From positions 4,475,649 to 4,539,648 of the forward strand of contig CM036243.1 in the NCBI GenBank assembly GCA_020698575.1: DNA of 64,000 nucleotides. Reading direction: 5' to 3'. Position 1 is the stretch's first letter; each line of letters opens with the position of its first letter. Shown one piece after another: positions 1 to 10,742 of this stretch. The position numbers and the translations under genes are program-made. Below the pieces are notes generated by a model that saw only the letters and a list, made by a program, of their open reading frames with translations, made no database searches and was not told the DNA's origin. This DNA is from Bostrychus sinensis. Lineage: Eukaryota; Chordata; Actinopteri; Gobiiformes; Eleotridae.

Positions 1-215
1 CTTGACCCTTTGGTTGGTGGGAAAATGTGCCACTGTTGCTCCTTGATGATTTTTTGCTAGAGGTTGATTTGGCAGGTTTTTACACTAGATGCCCTTCCAG
101 CCGGACTCAAGTAAGCAATATGGGTGAAGTGTCTTGCCCAGGGACACAAGAGCAGTATGTGCATCAAGCGAGGTTTGGACCACTGACTCTCCGGTTGTTG
201 GGCGAACGCTTGATC
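1..215 (-). repeat. SINE-type repeat, body and 3' part
   Basis: Read on the minus strand this has the motif TGTCCCTGGGCAAGACACTT followed by a CACCC run and an 'aagggcatc..gtgtaaaaacctgcc' type tail. The same body occurs at 43800-43985 (+) and in part at 34208-34295 (-). This layout is common in fish tRNA-derived SINEs. The copy is cut by the window start. Confidence 0.6.
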
Positions 216-280
216 CATCTATATGTCTATATCTATATAGAGTTTTGCAGCTTTAATTGGTCTAAGCTAATCTCAGTTTA

Positions 281-512
281 ACAGTCTTTGATGAGGAAGC
301 ACTGGTTCACAAAATTGCAGTTCTATGCCTCTATGTGGTGTTCTGTATGACTTGTTGCTCGTAGCCTTCACCTAGCAGAGCACAAACACTTGTAAAAATA
401 CATTATCTTATCATTTGCCATGGTTTAACAGTATTTGACAAGGAAGCACATGTTAACAAAAAAATCTGACGCTGTTCTGATTCTTCCATGTGGTGTTTTG
501 CGTGACTCATTG
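281..512. repeat. Diverged tandem duplication, about 146-bp spacing
   Basis: Two related segments at about 281-365 and 427-512 share 'acagt.tttga..aggaagcac', then 'gttct' and 'atgtggtgtt'. They look like a diverged direct duplication in intronic DNA. No gene is seen here. Confidence 0.5.
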
Positions 513-815
513 CTTCAGTGGTCGAGACGTTCACCCACTAACCCAAAAGGTTGGCGATTTGATCCCATCTACTGGCATTGCATACTGTTGTTTTGTTCAT
601 GAGCAAAATGCTTCACTCACCTTGTCTATGCATTAATGAACATTAGAGTGTGTGATTAGTGGTGGGCAGAAAGGCCGCAGGCATAAAATGGCAGCCATAT
701 TTTGGTCTGTCCTAGGGCAGCTATGGCTACAGAACCACCACCAAGTGTGCCGAGTAAATGAATAATGCGGTGTAAGTGCAATATAAGACCAATGCATTAT
801 TATTATTGTAGCTTT
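505..815 (+). repeat. tRNA-derived SINE
   Basis: The head resembles a tRNA: an A-box-like stretch near 518 and a B-box-like GGCGATTTGATCCC near 553. The body has AGCTATGGCTACAGAA, and the tail ends in TGCATTATTATTATT. A related tail is at 36655-36860. Not a functional tRNA, since the halves do not make a full cloverleaf and the element runs on for 300 bp. Confidence 0.65.
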
Positions 816-888
816 CACTATTGCTAAAGTTTTCTACACCTTCACAGACAACACACCTACATATATCAGGTAATTTTGTAATGATTTC

Positions 889-915
889 TCGCTCTCTCTC
901 TCTCTCTCTCTCTCT
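889..915. repeat. (CT)n microsatellite
   Basis: About 12 uninterrupted CT units. Confidence 0.95.
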
Positions 916-1427
916 TTGTTACTTAGAGGCCAGTACCTTATACACCTATAATAATACTGTCTACAATGAATAACTGTGACAGGCAGTAACCAAAAAATGT
1001 GTATTATTTTTATATGGGCAAAACTATGGGGACATCAGTTTGTATGCTTTAGAGAAATTGTTCATAATTACAGTGAACTAAACAGTGGTGAATATGGGAT
1101 ATGATATGAGTGGTGCAGCAGGTGTCTAGCCTCTTGTGGGTTGAACCAGTTCTTGTGTATGGAGGTATTTAAGTGTGTAATGAGGTCACTGTCAGGTTTA
1201 AGGAAGAACACACACTGCTGCTCTCTGCACACACATGGAACAGCGCCACAGACTTGCCGTGATTTCTCTATTTACCTCTCTGTGTGTGAAGTGGGAGGGG
1301 CTTAAATCTCAGCAGGCCTTGTGTAATGTGTGCTGTTATTTAGTTTAGATGCAAAACCTAGTATAAGAAATGTAGCCTAATTTATCCAGTGTAATAGTCT
1401 TAGATGTGGAGGCACAGGTCATCTGTG
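916..1427. other. Intron, nothing recognised
   Basis: AT-rich single-copy-looking DNA with no exon, known repeat or long open frame seen. Confidence 0.5.
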
Positions 1428-1578
1428 CACTGTAAAAACAGGAGGCAACAGGATCCCTCAAGATTTTTGAGTTTTGGGGCCAACTCAAAATCTCAAATTT
1501 TGAAGAACTAATATTTTTTGTTCTCTTAATTTGATGTTCATATGTCTGAAAACCTTTGATTTTAAGTTTTATGTGTGA
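1428..1578 (+). repeat. Foldback MITE, partial copy (family F)
   Basis: Starts at CACTGTAAAAACA and carries the family F arm: CAACAGGATCCCTCAAGA, then GTTTTGGGGCCAACTC. Only one arm is present. Fuller copies are at 16648-17142, 3376-3700 and 55124-55566. Confidence 0.75.
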
Positions 1579-1776
1579 CGCCTTGTGGATGGTTTAGTTT
1601 TGAGCCTTTAGCTTGTGTAGTCAGTATGATCATATACACAGAGTGGCTAAATTCTAAGATGCGTGCTAATGTTCTCTACCCACTCACTGACAGCGCACAG
1701 TCATTTGGTTTCCAATACCTTATTTGTGAAGAAAAGGTGATTTTCACTGTTTTACATCCACCGATCAAGAATCTTT

Positions 1777-2581
1777 TAGGGCTGGGAATCACAGGGTACC
1801 TCATGATACAATACACGATAAGTGGCTCACGATACCAATAATATCATGATATTGCAATCATTGATATATTGCACAAGATAATCTACAACAGATCACTGTA
1901 TTTTTAAAGAAGAAAAGAACAATTGTTCTTTCTTGTTTGTATTAACTTAGTTTTTGTGAAATATAAAAGGCTACATACATAGATGTATGTTACATATTAT
2001 GACTAATTAGGCAGAACACTTTCATATGGGTATCAATACAAAATTTGAATGTATCAGTATCAAAACTATTAATACCTTGGTATCAGTTCTCCCATTACTA
2101 GTTTATAGACTTAAATAGACAAGAAACAACCAAGCACTCTGAGGCCTCAGCGCCAGAGACTACAGGATTACTCAAACAGGCGTGAATGAAACAAAACACA
2201 ACTCCAGGTGTGCTTTTGGTGAGGGAACATTATAACATGGTAGAAAGCTCAAAAAATGTGATTTTGATTTTGATTTTGCGTAATATAGCCCCTTTAATCA
2301 ACCGTCAGTCAGTCTGACTTTTATTTCTGAAGTATATAGAAATAGTTTTATTTATGTGACAGTATTTTTGCAAACCAAGTGCTTAGAAGTGCAGTGCTGC
2401 CCTCTACAGTCCTGGAATTTCTCTCGACCACTTTTTGCCCACATTTGTCTTTGAAATTATTATTATGTGTTGAGAGGCATGACTTCACAAAATTATAGAA
2501 AGTATCGACATTGACCTTGAAGTATTAAAACCTGTCTATCATATCGCGATATATCTCAAAATTGATATTTTTTCAGCCCTA
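1777..2581. mobile_element. Non-autonomous hAT-type element
   Basis: Ends are TAGGGCTG and CAGCCCTA. It is flanked by the 8-bp repeats GAATCTTT (1769-1776) and GAATGTTT (2582-2589), one mismatch apart. Eight-base TSDs are typical of the hAT superfamily. The interior contains the ATCGATA/TATCGCGATA type sequence common in fish hAT elements, but no transposase. An unrelated repeat end (family G, ending TAGCCCCTTTAA at 2298) sits inside it. Confidence 0.8.
2120..2298 (-). repeat. Family G DNA-element fragment
   Basis: Shares AACACAACTCCA, ACATTATAACATGGTAGAAA and the terminal TAATATAGCCCCTTTAA with 19257-19785 and 51534-52022. Only the right end is present, nested inside the hAT element at 1777-2581. 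Confidence 0.7.
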
Positions 2582-3375
2582 GAATGTTTTGTTGTAAATG
2601 GAGTGTACTGAATTTTATTACATTAACATTATATATTTAGACTTCGCAATCAGAATCTCAGTAGCTAGTACACCAAACACCAAACTGTAGCCTGTACACT
2701 CTGGTTTGAATGTGCCATAGCCTGAGCTAAAGAATTTCTTTTTTTTTTTTTTTTCAGTTGAAAGACAAGAGCTCCGTCAAAATGGGATTTACGCAGGTTC
2801 GCTCTTATATCTCCAGAGCGAGGAGAGGGGGGGTGTGGGGTGCTCGGGCCGAGACGTTGGGGGGGCGCTGACAGCTGATTCTCCATGTGTGCTTATGAGG
2901 GCTTTGATGTGTAATGTGTCCCGCTCTTTGATGCCCTCTGCGGCAGGCCCCGGTGTGTGGAGGAGGAGAGATGGAGACGCTCTCGTTCCTCCGTTGTTTT
3001 TCTCTTCCTGTTCGTGTCTGGTAGCGCAGCAGGTAGCTCTGAGCTCCGTTTTAGTCTCAAGGCATTACGTACTAATGATAGGTCCTCAGTCCATCTGCTC
3101 CAAAAGTGATGCAGAAGGAATCCTAAAGACATTCACGCTGCTCTCAGAAATGCAGTGAGGATGCATGGAGTGAGAGAAATGTGCATTAATTTGCATTAAA
3201 TTGCATTAATCTGTCTATAAGTGGGGTTTTAATTTATCTAATCATTTTATTCTGACCGGTTTGTTGTGTCATTTCTTAATATTATTCATTATTGGACTGC
3301 TGCTGCATCTTTACAGTTTTCTTGGATCACTGTTGGACAAAGCGGTCTGATTACCCCCAGAGCTGGACAATGGCA
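2582..3375. other. Intron, GC-richer stretch, no gene seen
   Basis: Contains a poly-T run (2739-2754) and a G-rich patch (2820-2870). Open frames on both strands here show no protein resemblance and no splice-bounded exon that I can support. Confidence 0.45.
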
Positions 3376-3378
3376 CAC

Positions 3379-3417
<39 letters not shown>

Positions 3418-3700
3418 AACTCAAGGCAACAGGATCCCTCAAGATCAGCTCAAAATCTCAGGTTTTCAACAACTAATATTTTTTGCAAAAACAACCTTGC
3501 CGCTTTTTTTGTAACTAATATTTTTTGTTTACTTCGTTCATATGTCTAAACACTTTCATTTTGAAGTTTTACTCTATAATTTTTTAACTCATCTTACAGC
3601 CAACTTACTATCCATTGTTCAGAAAAAGTATTATTCTTTTGTTAAATTTAGTATATTTATTATTAACCAAGTTGGCTGTAAGATGAGTTTAAAAAAAATA
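3376..3700 (+). repeat. Foldback MITE (family F), right arm truncated
   Basis: Begins at CACTGTAAAA followed by a long poly-A. The left arm includes CAACAGGATCCCTCAAGA and CATCTTACAGCCAACTTA. The centre is AT-rich, and the right arm starts AAGTTGGCTGTAAGATGAG and then stops at a LINE remnant. Confidence 0.75.
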
Positions 3701-4015
3701 CTGATAGCTCATCGACTTTTTAATGTACCCAGAATCAACACAGAACTTGGCAAAACTGCTTTCTCTTACGCTGCACCTTGGTCATGGAATAACATTCAAA
3801 ATTCATTGCAGCTTCAGCATCTCATTCCCCTGGGTGCATTCAAATCTTCACTGAAAAACTGTCTAACTAAAGCGTGTACTTGTTATTCTTGAGCCGGATT
3901 TAAATGATTTTTTAAGGTTGACTGTATAATTATATTTTGTTTGTCTGTTACTGATGTGCCTTCTGGCCAGGTCGCTCTCAAAAAAGAGATTTTATTTCAA
4001 GGGATTTCCTGCCAA
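3701..4015 (+). pseudogene. LINE 3' remnant (end of ORF2 plus 3' UTR)
   Basis: The translation includes NTELGKTAFSYAAPWSWN and ends with a stop near 3892. This matches the C-terminal tail typical of fish LINE ORF2 proteins (TELGKTAFSYSAP type). It is followed by GGCCAGGTCGCTCTCAAAAA, the usual 3' UTR motif. Heavily 5'-truncated, so dead. Confidence 0.7.
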
Positions 4016-4224
4016 AAAAAAGTACTGTAGACCTGACTTTCTGCTGCTATGTTTATAAGTCCCCATCATTTAAAACCTGTAGTAAATCACGAGTGGAGAG
4101 ACAAAATTAAGCTTTTTAATTAAGCTTAATTGAAAACGTGTAAACAAACTAACAACTAAAAATACAGCAAATGCAAAAATATACAGATTTTCAAATTTTT
4201 TTTTCTTTTTGATGATGATAAATT

Positions 4225-4616
4225 ACTGTTAAAGTACCTTTTCAGTGGCAAGCAATTTCAAAAGAATTGTAAAAACAACAGATAATGGTCCATACTACAC
4301 ATAAACCAGCATTATAACACCTACACTATGGCTAACGAAAAACCTTTTAAGTACAATAACCAAAGATATGATGTAAATATGGTTAAATCAAATGCTAGAT
4401 TTACTGATGACAATGGTACAGTTGATTTATTCACAATAAAAAAAAAAAAAAATTAAACCTAATGCCCAAGTTGTTTATATTTTTGTTTTTAAAACTCGAT
4501 TGTCCAATCAGAAAAGTAGAAAAACTGGCAACCCACAGACCATTGTTCTGATTTAGACTGCAGTACTGTTTTCAAACCAGCACGAGCGCTTGCTGCTTAC
4601 AGCACCTTTAAACTAT
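4225..4616 (-). repeat. DNA repeat family K, copy 1
   Basis: Read on the minus strand it begins AAAGGTGCTGTAAGCAGC and contains AACAATGGTCTGTGGGTTG and GATTGGACAATCG. An inverted partner copy lies at 7926-8200 (+). The end TTTAAAGG suggests a TTAA-type insertion, but the far end is not clear. Confidence 0.6.
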
Positions 4617-4707
4617 TAACTATAATTAGTTATGGGACTTTTTAGTAAAGAGGAAAGACATATTTGAACATTCTTTACAGATATTTGTCTGTCACTTTGT
4701 AATGCTG

Positions 4708-4710
<3 letters not shown>

Positions 4711-4757
<47 letters not shown>

Positions 4758-4800
4758 AAATAATAATAGTAATAGTAATAATAATAATAATAATAATAAC

Positions 4801-4848
<48 letters not shown>
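4711..4848. repeat. (ATT)n / (AAT)n compound microsatellite
   Basis: About 15 ATT units switch at about 4755 to mostly AAT units. The two halves are complementary, so the strand can fold on itself. The Leu/Asn-rich minus-strand frame here is an artefact of the repeat. Confidence 0.95.
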
Positions 4849-5499
4849 GCTATAACCACCAAGTATTTAGCATTTACCACTAGGAAAATAGCAGTAGTGC
4901 AGTAGAGTTACATACTGTAAATGCATTTTTTAATATGCTGCATGTAAATGTAAGTGGCCTTATAAAGTAGGGTGATCTAGGATATGTGTATTTAGTAACA
5001 AAGTTTGAGTTTATAACCAAATAAAACTACTGACCAAATGTTGTTATATACAGTTGGTCTTCCTGTAGCCTGTAGTCTGTCCCTGTCTGAGCCGATGAGA
5101 CACACTGCTGCCAGTTTATTGTGTCCCGAGGGAGAGAGGTCTGCTCCCACTATGAAACATACATTCTGCAGTCATTAGCGGCTTATTTCACACTTACTTT
5201 GGGCTTCGTTTGTTGCTTTGATTTTCTAATGGCCGCTGCGTTCACACTGACCTTGCTTTCCTCTACACACCAAATCACTTCACTGTACATAGCTTTGGAG
5301 AATAACTGTGGGCCGTCAGAACCACGGCTTATGAGTCAGCTCTGAATGCAGCCAATGTGCTGTATATTTATGAAGTCAGAATACCATTGAAACAAATATA
5401 TTCAGCTTTAACAATATTTTTCTAGTTTTACAGGAAAAAAACTACACTTTTATGGTGTTTAAGGGTGTGTTATACTGCAACAAATCCTGTATGCTGAGG
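4849..5499. other. Intron, nothing recognised
   Basis: No exon or recognised repeat seen. Confidence 0.45.
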
Positions 5500-5583
5500 C
5501 CATCTCTTTCTCAAGAGCTGTAAACACTCGGTTTCACAGCTCTATGTAGCAGGGGGCCCTGAACCCCACTTTGGGAACCACTG
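5500..5583. repeat. Possible solo hAT end
   Basis: Ends in TTTGGGAACCACTG, close to the hAT ends at 18121, 25457 and 26800. No partner end or TSD was found. Confidence 0.35.
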
Positions 5584-5807
5584 TATTAGCATCATGTTGC
5601 TAATAGCCATGCTAAATAGCCATTTATGCTCTGTCCATTCCCCACTCTTGCCAGCAGGGGGCGACAGACATCTAATCCATGCATTCACTGCAAAGTCAAA
5701 GTAACAGCTCCCCAAAAGATGCCCCCCCCCAAAACAACATAATATTATCTCTTTAAGCCAATGTTAAATCGAAATCCCATTTTAAGCTAAGTTAAATATA
5801 AAACATA

Positions 5808-6190
5808 TACAGTATGCAATATTTTTTGAGCTTTCTCCCTTGTTATAATGTTGTTTCTGAGACCTCAGAATGCTCTTGACTCCACAAATCCCCACCTCTC
5901 CCACGAACCCCCGCCCACTCTAGGAAGCACTGACCAATCAACAAGCCCTCTACATTCAGTCTGCTCTCATTCATTTAGCCAAAAAAAACGATGTACATCT
6001 CTGTTTCCACTGATTCCTCACAGACATTTTTCATTTTGTAGTAAAACGGCATCATACAAAAAGTTTAAGGAAGTGAATGGCTCTTTTTCTTTGATTGTGT
6101 TAAAGGATGGCAACACCCTGCTGCCCTCTGCTGTTTCTTTATGGCATCAGTAGAGAACTTATTAAAAAAGTTTTTTTTTTGGTCAGATAA
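5808..6190 (+). repeat. Family G DNA element, copy
   Basis: Shares CCTCTCCCACGAACCCCCGC, AGCACTGACCAATCAACAAG and TCTGTTTCCACTGATTC with 51534-52022. Ends are diverged. The open frame across it is not a real gene, since the same stretch repeats elsewhere with frame-breaking differences. Confidence 0.75.
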
Positions 6191-7034
6191 TGTTTTTATA
6201 GGTTGTAAAACATAAAAACTTTGGGATCAATACTTGCGCTATTTGGATAAATCTGCCCACCTCTAATGATGTGTTTTATCACATTCATAGCAGAATGCTA
6301 TGAAACAGAACATACACATGATGTATAATCGGTGGAGACATTTTTTACTGTTGCTCTGACAGATCCAGCTACAGTTAATAGTCCCCTGAGTGAGACAAAG
6401 TGACATACAGGTGGGTTTCTCTTGACAACAAAGCTAGTTCTCGATGAAAGAGCTGCTATATTCTCCTCTTTTTTCAAAATCAAACTATCACCCACATTCT
6501 TTTGCAGCACTAAAAGCTTCACTGAGCCGTTTCTCAGCACACTTAGCTCAGTTAGTGGCGTCAGCTCCCGGGGCCGTTGTGATCCAGAGACTGGTGGATC
6601 TGGAGTGAATCACACCTGTGAGTTATGGGGCTGTTGTGAGGAGCCATTAGCCCCCCGGTGTCAGCAGTCAGTCAGTCAGTCTCCTCCGGGACACCTCACT
6701 CGTGGACTGGATCTCTTTCTGAGCCTCTCGCCGTCGCACCCATTTCCCTGCGACACTCACAGACTCCACTGACTCACTGAGGGAACAGTCTTCAAATCTG
6801 CACTGGAACTCTCATTAAGCCTGAGGAGGGATGAAATGTTAATTTCTACACATACATAAACGTTCAGGGTTACCAGCTTTGTGGGGGCCCTTTGCAAGAT
6901 GATTGTTTGGGGGGCCCCAAGTTTGCCAAACAGTAGTGGATTCTTAATCCCTTGATGAGCATGCCACGATTAAAGGAAAAATAAAATAAAGAATAAGAAT
7001 AAAAGCTAATTTAATTTAATTTATTACCCTTCTG
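6191..7034. other. Intron, nothing recognised
   Basis: Short G-rich patches (6870-6915) and a TTTAATTTAATTT stretch near 7010. No exon supported. Confidence 0.45.
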
Positions 7035-7200
7035 CTTTCCTTTTGGCTTTTCACTTCTGGGGGTTGGCACAACAAATCATCTGTCTCCTTCAGTGTTCAT
7101 ATAGGTTTCACACAGATTTTGTGCCAGATGCCTTTCCTCACACTACCCTCTACTTTCTTCCATGCTTGGGACTGCAAGAGTTTCTGACCCATTGTGACTA
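7035..7200. repeat. Dispersed fish repeat, LINE-like
   Basis: Contains CAAATCATCTGTCTCCTTC and TGCCAGATGCCTTTCCTCAC, the same type of sequence as 59930-60225. In fish this block usually belongs to a non-LTR retroelement; class not certain. Confidence 0.45.
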
Positions 7201-7273
7201 GTCTTATTATGAATATTGAAATATGTTTTGAATTACTGGTTATCACTAAAATGTTGGCACTAACAGTTTTGCT

Positions 7274-7345
7274 ATAATAATAATAATAATAATAATAATG
7301 ATAATAATAATAATAATGATAATAAAAATGATGATGATGATAATA
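7274..7345. repeat. (AAT)n/(ATG)n microsatellite
   Basis: Impure AAT units followed by ATG units. Confidence 0.9.
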
Positions 7346-7925
7346 CATCAAAAAAGATGTTGCGCTTTTTAGGACAAAGACGCTTAAAAAGTAGTGTCAG
7401 GTCTGGACTGTATTGCGAGTAGTGATGGGCAAATTAGTTTGACAAAATGTGTTTTCCGAGTACACTTTCAAAAACAAACTTTTACTGTAGTACATTTTGA
7501 AACCGCTAAATGAGTAAAAGTATTTTTTACCTGAATATGAGAATGAATCATTATCTGTCTATGTGTGTCTCTGTCAGCCCTGTGACTAACTGGTCACTGG
7601 CCAGGGTGTACCCTGCTTAAAGCCTATAGTTACTGGGATAGTCTCTTTCACTTATGAATAAAGATGATTTGTTTTGTTTGTTTGTTTGTTTTTTACCTCA
7701 TTGGCACTGTAATAGCAGTGATAATAGTATCAATAGTCATGGAAGCAGAAGTAGCAGCAATAGCAGAAGAGGTGTTATTAGTAATAGTACTATAGCATAA
7801 GTTCTTTACAGTAGTAATTGGATTATTGAATAATAGCAGTATTTAGTTGTAGTTGGTGTAGTAGTAGTAGTTGCAATAGTAGCCATATAGTACTAGTGGT
7901 AGTAGTGACAGTTAGTAGTTCTACT
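7346..7925. other. Intron, diverged repeat pieces
   Basis: 7430-7530 has hAT-like ACTTTTACTGTAGTAC-type text. 7560-7620 resembles the 'ccctg..caagctgg' block of the SINE at 47654. 7690-7900 is rich in impure GTAGTA triplets. No gene seen. Confidence 0.4.
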
Positions 7926-8200
7926 TAAAGGTACTGTAAGCAGCAGGTACTGTTTGAAAATGGTACTGCAGTCTTAACCAAAACAATGGTCTGTGGGTTG
8001 CCAGTCTTTCTGCTTTTCTGATTGGACGATCAGCAATGCAGGGTTTAGAACCAAAACTAAAAATGTGAACATAAACAACTTGGGCATTACATTCATTATT
8101 TGTTTTATTGTGAATAACACCGCTGTACCATTGTTATCAGTAAAACTAATATTTGATTTAAACATGTTTACCTCATGTCTTGGCACACATGGGTAATTTT
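7926..8200 (+). repeat. DNA repeat family K, copy 2
   Basis: Starts TTAAAGGTACTGTAAGCAGC. It matches the reverse complement of 4340-4616 over AACAATGGTCTGTGGGTTG and beyond. The open frames on both strands across it come from the repeat, not from a gene. Confidence 0.6.
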
Positions 8201-9116
8201 TATGAAGTATAAAAATATATACTGCACATAGTATTAAAAGTTTGACCTTGATAACTATTTTTTGTATAATCATTTTATTTTATGAGTTCTTTTACTTCTG
8301 TCTGAATATTACTGTATTATTTTGAAGTAAAATGTAGATATTCTTCCACCTTTTAAAAGTACATGAAGAACTACACTTGGCAGTTGATTGAGTGGATCAG
8401 ACCTTGATTCTTAACCTTTCCCATGATGGAAGGAGGTTTGTGGAAGTCTGTGTGGGCTTTTTGAAGTGCTGACCCAGGTCCAAGCTTAGACACCTCTCTA
8501 CAAGCACATGTGCATCTCTGCTTCTGGCAAGGTCCTACTCCTCACTCTAAAGACCAGGACCTGAAGGACCATGTTATGTCCTCTACCATCAGGCACTCAG
8601 TAATTACCTCTTGACTCTATAGAATGTGTCTGGAGGCTGCGCAGATGCAGAAGTCAGGGTCATATACAGGACACTGACTGCACAGTTCTCTAAAGGCACA
8701 ATAGGGATGAATCACGGATTTCTATACATTTGGCGTCAGAAACTTTTCTAAAAATGCAACAGCCACTTTATCAGGTGCACCTTTCGAGTACCAGTTTAGA
8801 ATTCAGAGCTGCCTGAGTGTCGGAAATCAGATATTTTGGTCCATACTTGCTTCAAGGTTGGACATTTGTTGGTTGTTTTCTGCAGGCTGTGGTTGTGTAA
8901 GTGTTTATTTGAGTTGGGCCCTCTTGTCACCTCCAGCCACTTCAGTCTTTGGCCTCTGACCTCTGGCATCGGCAAGAAATGTTCCCCACAGAAATGTCGC
9001 TCGCTGGATATTTTAAAATTTTCTGCCAATTCTCTCTAAATCTTAGTAGCTCAGCAGTTTGATATACTCAGACCACCCTTAAAACATTATGCCATGTTCA
9101 AAATCATTTAGGACTG
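8201..9116. other. Intron, nothing recognised
   Basis: Overlapping short open frames near 8796-9039 have no recognisable protein content. Confidence 0.45.
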
Positions 9117-9148
9117 GTGTAGTCGTGGTTTAAGACCTGGTTTAGTAC

Positions 9149-9908
9149 CAGTGCTGGGAGTAACACATTACAAAGTAACGAGTTACAGTAACGAGATTAC
9201 AATTGTCAGTAACGCAGCGGGTAACGCGTTACTTTTGAGCCCCCAGTAATAATATTACAGTTACTAACAAAATACTCCATTAGTTACTTGTGTTACAGTC
9301 ACTACAGTCACTTTCATTTACCTGCAGTTTACCACAAGGACACGGAATGAAAATGCATTAAACAAATAACGCTAATACGTTTCCTACTTTATTTTCATCT
9401 GTTCCCTTCTCTGCTCCTCTTTATGCACACAGCGGCCACTCGTCCTGTCCACGCTGATCCCTCTCCGCGTTTGTGCATGCAGCTGCTGCTGCTGTCAGCG
9501 GGGACAGCGGGGAAAGAAGAGACGTGCACCGCTTTGGTGCTAACAACAAGTTCATTTTAGCTTGAGTGTAGTGAAATAAAACTGTGTCCACAGGACTTGA
9601 ACGCTGCACAGGAGCAGAGGCAGTGAACTTACAGGGCAGTATTTACTGTGTCAGGCTGCCCTGCTGCTGAAATGAATGTAGCCTGTATTAACATTATAAC
9701 TGCTGGTCAGGGCAACAGTGAGGCTATAGGCTTCTTCTGTTTAGAATGGGGTTCATTCAGGCCTTCCTGTTGGTAAGTAACCCAAAAGTAAAGTAACTAA
9801 GTTACTTTCATGAGTCAGTAACTAAGTAAAGTAATATATTACTTTTTAAAAGAGTAACTAGTAATCTGTAACTAGTTACTTTTTTTTTTAGTAACTAACT
9901 CAACACTG
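9149..9908. mobile_element. Non-autonomous hAT-type element
   Basis: Ends CAGTGCTGGGAGTAAC and GTAACTAACTCAACACTG are imperfect inverted repeats. The flanks carry a perfect 8-bp TSD TTTAGTAC (9141-9148 and 9909-9916). Inner borders are rich in GTAAC and AGTTAC, a known fish hAT style. No transposase remains. The TSD itself is one unit of the surrounding 11-bp repeat, so it jumped into that array. Confidence 0.9.
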
Positions 9909-10004
9909 TTTAGTACTGGTTTTGACCTGGTTTAGACCTGATTTAGTCCTGGGTCGGCCAGGTTTAGACCCAGTCCAGTCCTGGTTAAGGTTCTGGTGTA
10001 TTCC

Positions 10005-10195
10005 TAGTTCATCCATCCATCCAACTTCTTCCATTTTATTTGTCACGGGGGCAGCAGTCTAAGCAGAGATGCCCAGACTTCCCTCTCCACAGACACTTTC
10101 TCCAGCTCTACCGGGGGGACCCCAAGGCGTTCCCAGGCCAGCTGAGAGACGTAGTCCCTCCAGCATGTCCTAGGTCTTCCCCGGGGCCACTTTCT
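10005..10195 (+). repeat. Dispersed fish repeat Z, copy 1
   Basis: Shares GCAGAGATGCCCAGACTT and GCCAGCTGAGAGACGTAGTC-type text. A second copy is at 37030-37175, beginning with the same CATCCAT lead. The class is not resolved. Confidence 0.6.
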
Positions 10196-10575
10196 TGTTC
10201 AGTAATGGTTTAGTCCTGGTTCAGCTCTGGTCTAGTCCCAGTTTAGTCCTGGTCTAGTCCTGTTTAGACCCGGTTTTGTGATCATTTTTTACAGATTTAG
10301 CTCTGGTTTGGACCTGGGTTAATAATAGTTTTGTCCTGGTTTAGTCCTGGTTCAGATTTGCTTAAGTCCTGGTTTAGATTTGGGTTTAGACCTGGTTTAT
10401 TACTGGTTTAGATCTGTTTTAATCCTACTTTAGACCTAGTTGAGACCCAGTTTAGACCTGATTTAGTCCACGTTCAAAGTCCCTTAAATCTGTTGTTCTC
10501 CCCATCCTGATGCTTGGTTTGAACATCAGCAGCTTGTTATTCCTGAGTCTAATCATCTCTCGCTGTGTGTTTCAG

Positions 10576-10742
10576 GATGAGAAGTCCACGTTCTTCCAGT
10601 TCGGGGCGGCCCTGCAGCAGGAGGCTCTGCTCATGCTGGCCATCATGGAGGAGTACGACTGGCACGTCTTCTCCATCGTCACCTCCAAGTTCCCTGGGTA
10701 CCAGGACTTCATCAGCACCCTGAAGGTCACCGTGGACCACAG
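10576..10742 (+). CDS. grin2a: grin2a exon A: GluN2A ATD, middle part
   Basis: Encodes DEKSTFFQFGAALQQEALL onward to VTVDH plus the first two bases of a Ser codon (55 codons + 2 bases). It matches the GluN2A ATD: the FFQFGA strand, the EEYDWHVFSIVT strand and the FPGYQDFIS helix. The acceptor is TGTGTTTCAG before 10576 and the donor is AG|GTAGGA. It starts in phase 0, the same point where the equivalent mammalian exon starts (codon 139), and ends in phase 2. The mammalian exon continues for about 430 more bases without a break, so the 3' border is an extra intron here. The ATD is extracellular and binds allosteric ligands such as zinc. The minus-strand frames over this exon are shadows. Confidence 0.97.

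Larger units (their letters stand above)
9117..10480 (+). repeat. 11-bp minisatellite array, interrupted
   Basis: Degenerate copies of an 11-bp unit near TTTAGTCCTGG / TTTAGACCTGG occupy 9117-9148 and 9909-10480. A hAT element (9149-9908) and a dispersed repeat (10005-10195) interrupt it. The array stops about 95 bp before the exon A acceptor. Confidence 0.85.

Noticed and set aside
2835..3158. Frame in a GC-rich patch, considered as the missing first coding exon
   Set aside because: It shows no signal peptide plus ATD start of GluN2 type. The first coding exon was not found anywhere before exon A.
3542..3892. 116-codon frame
   Set aside because: A chance join of a foldback MITE and a LINE ORF2 tail; only the LINE part has protein meaning.
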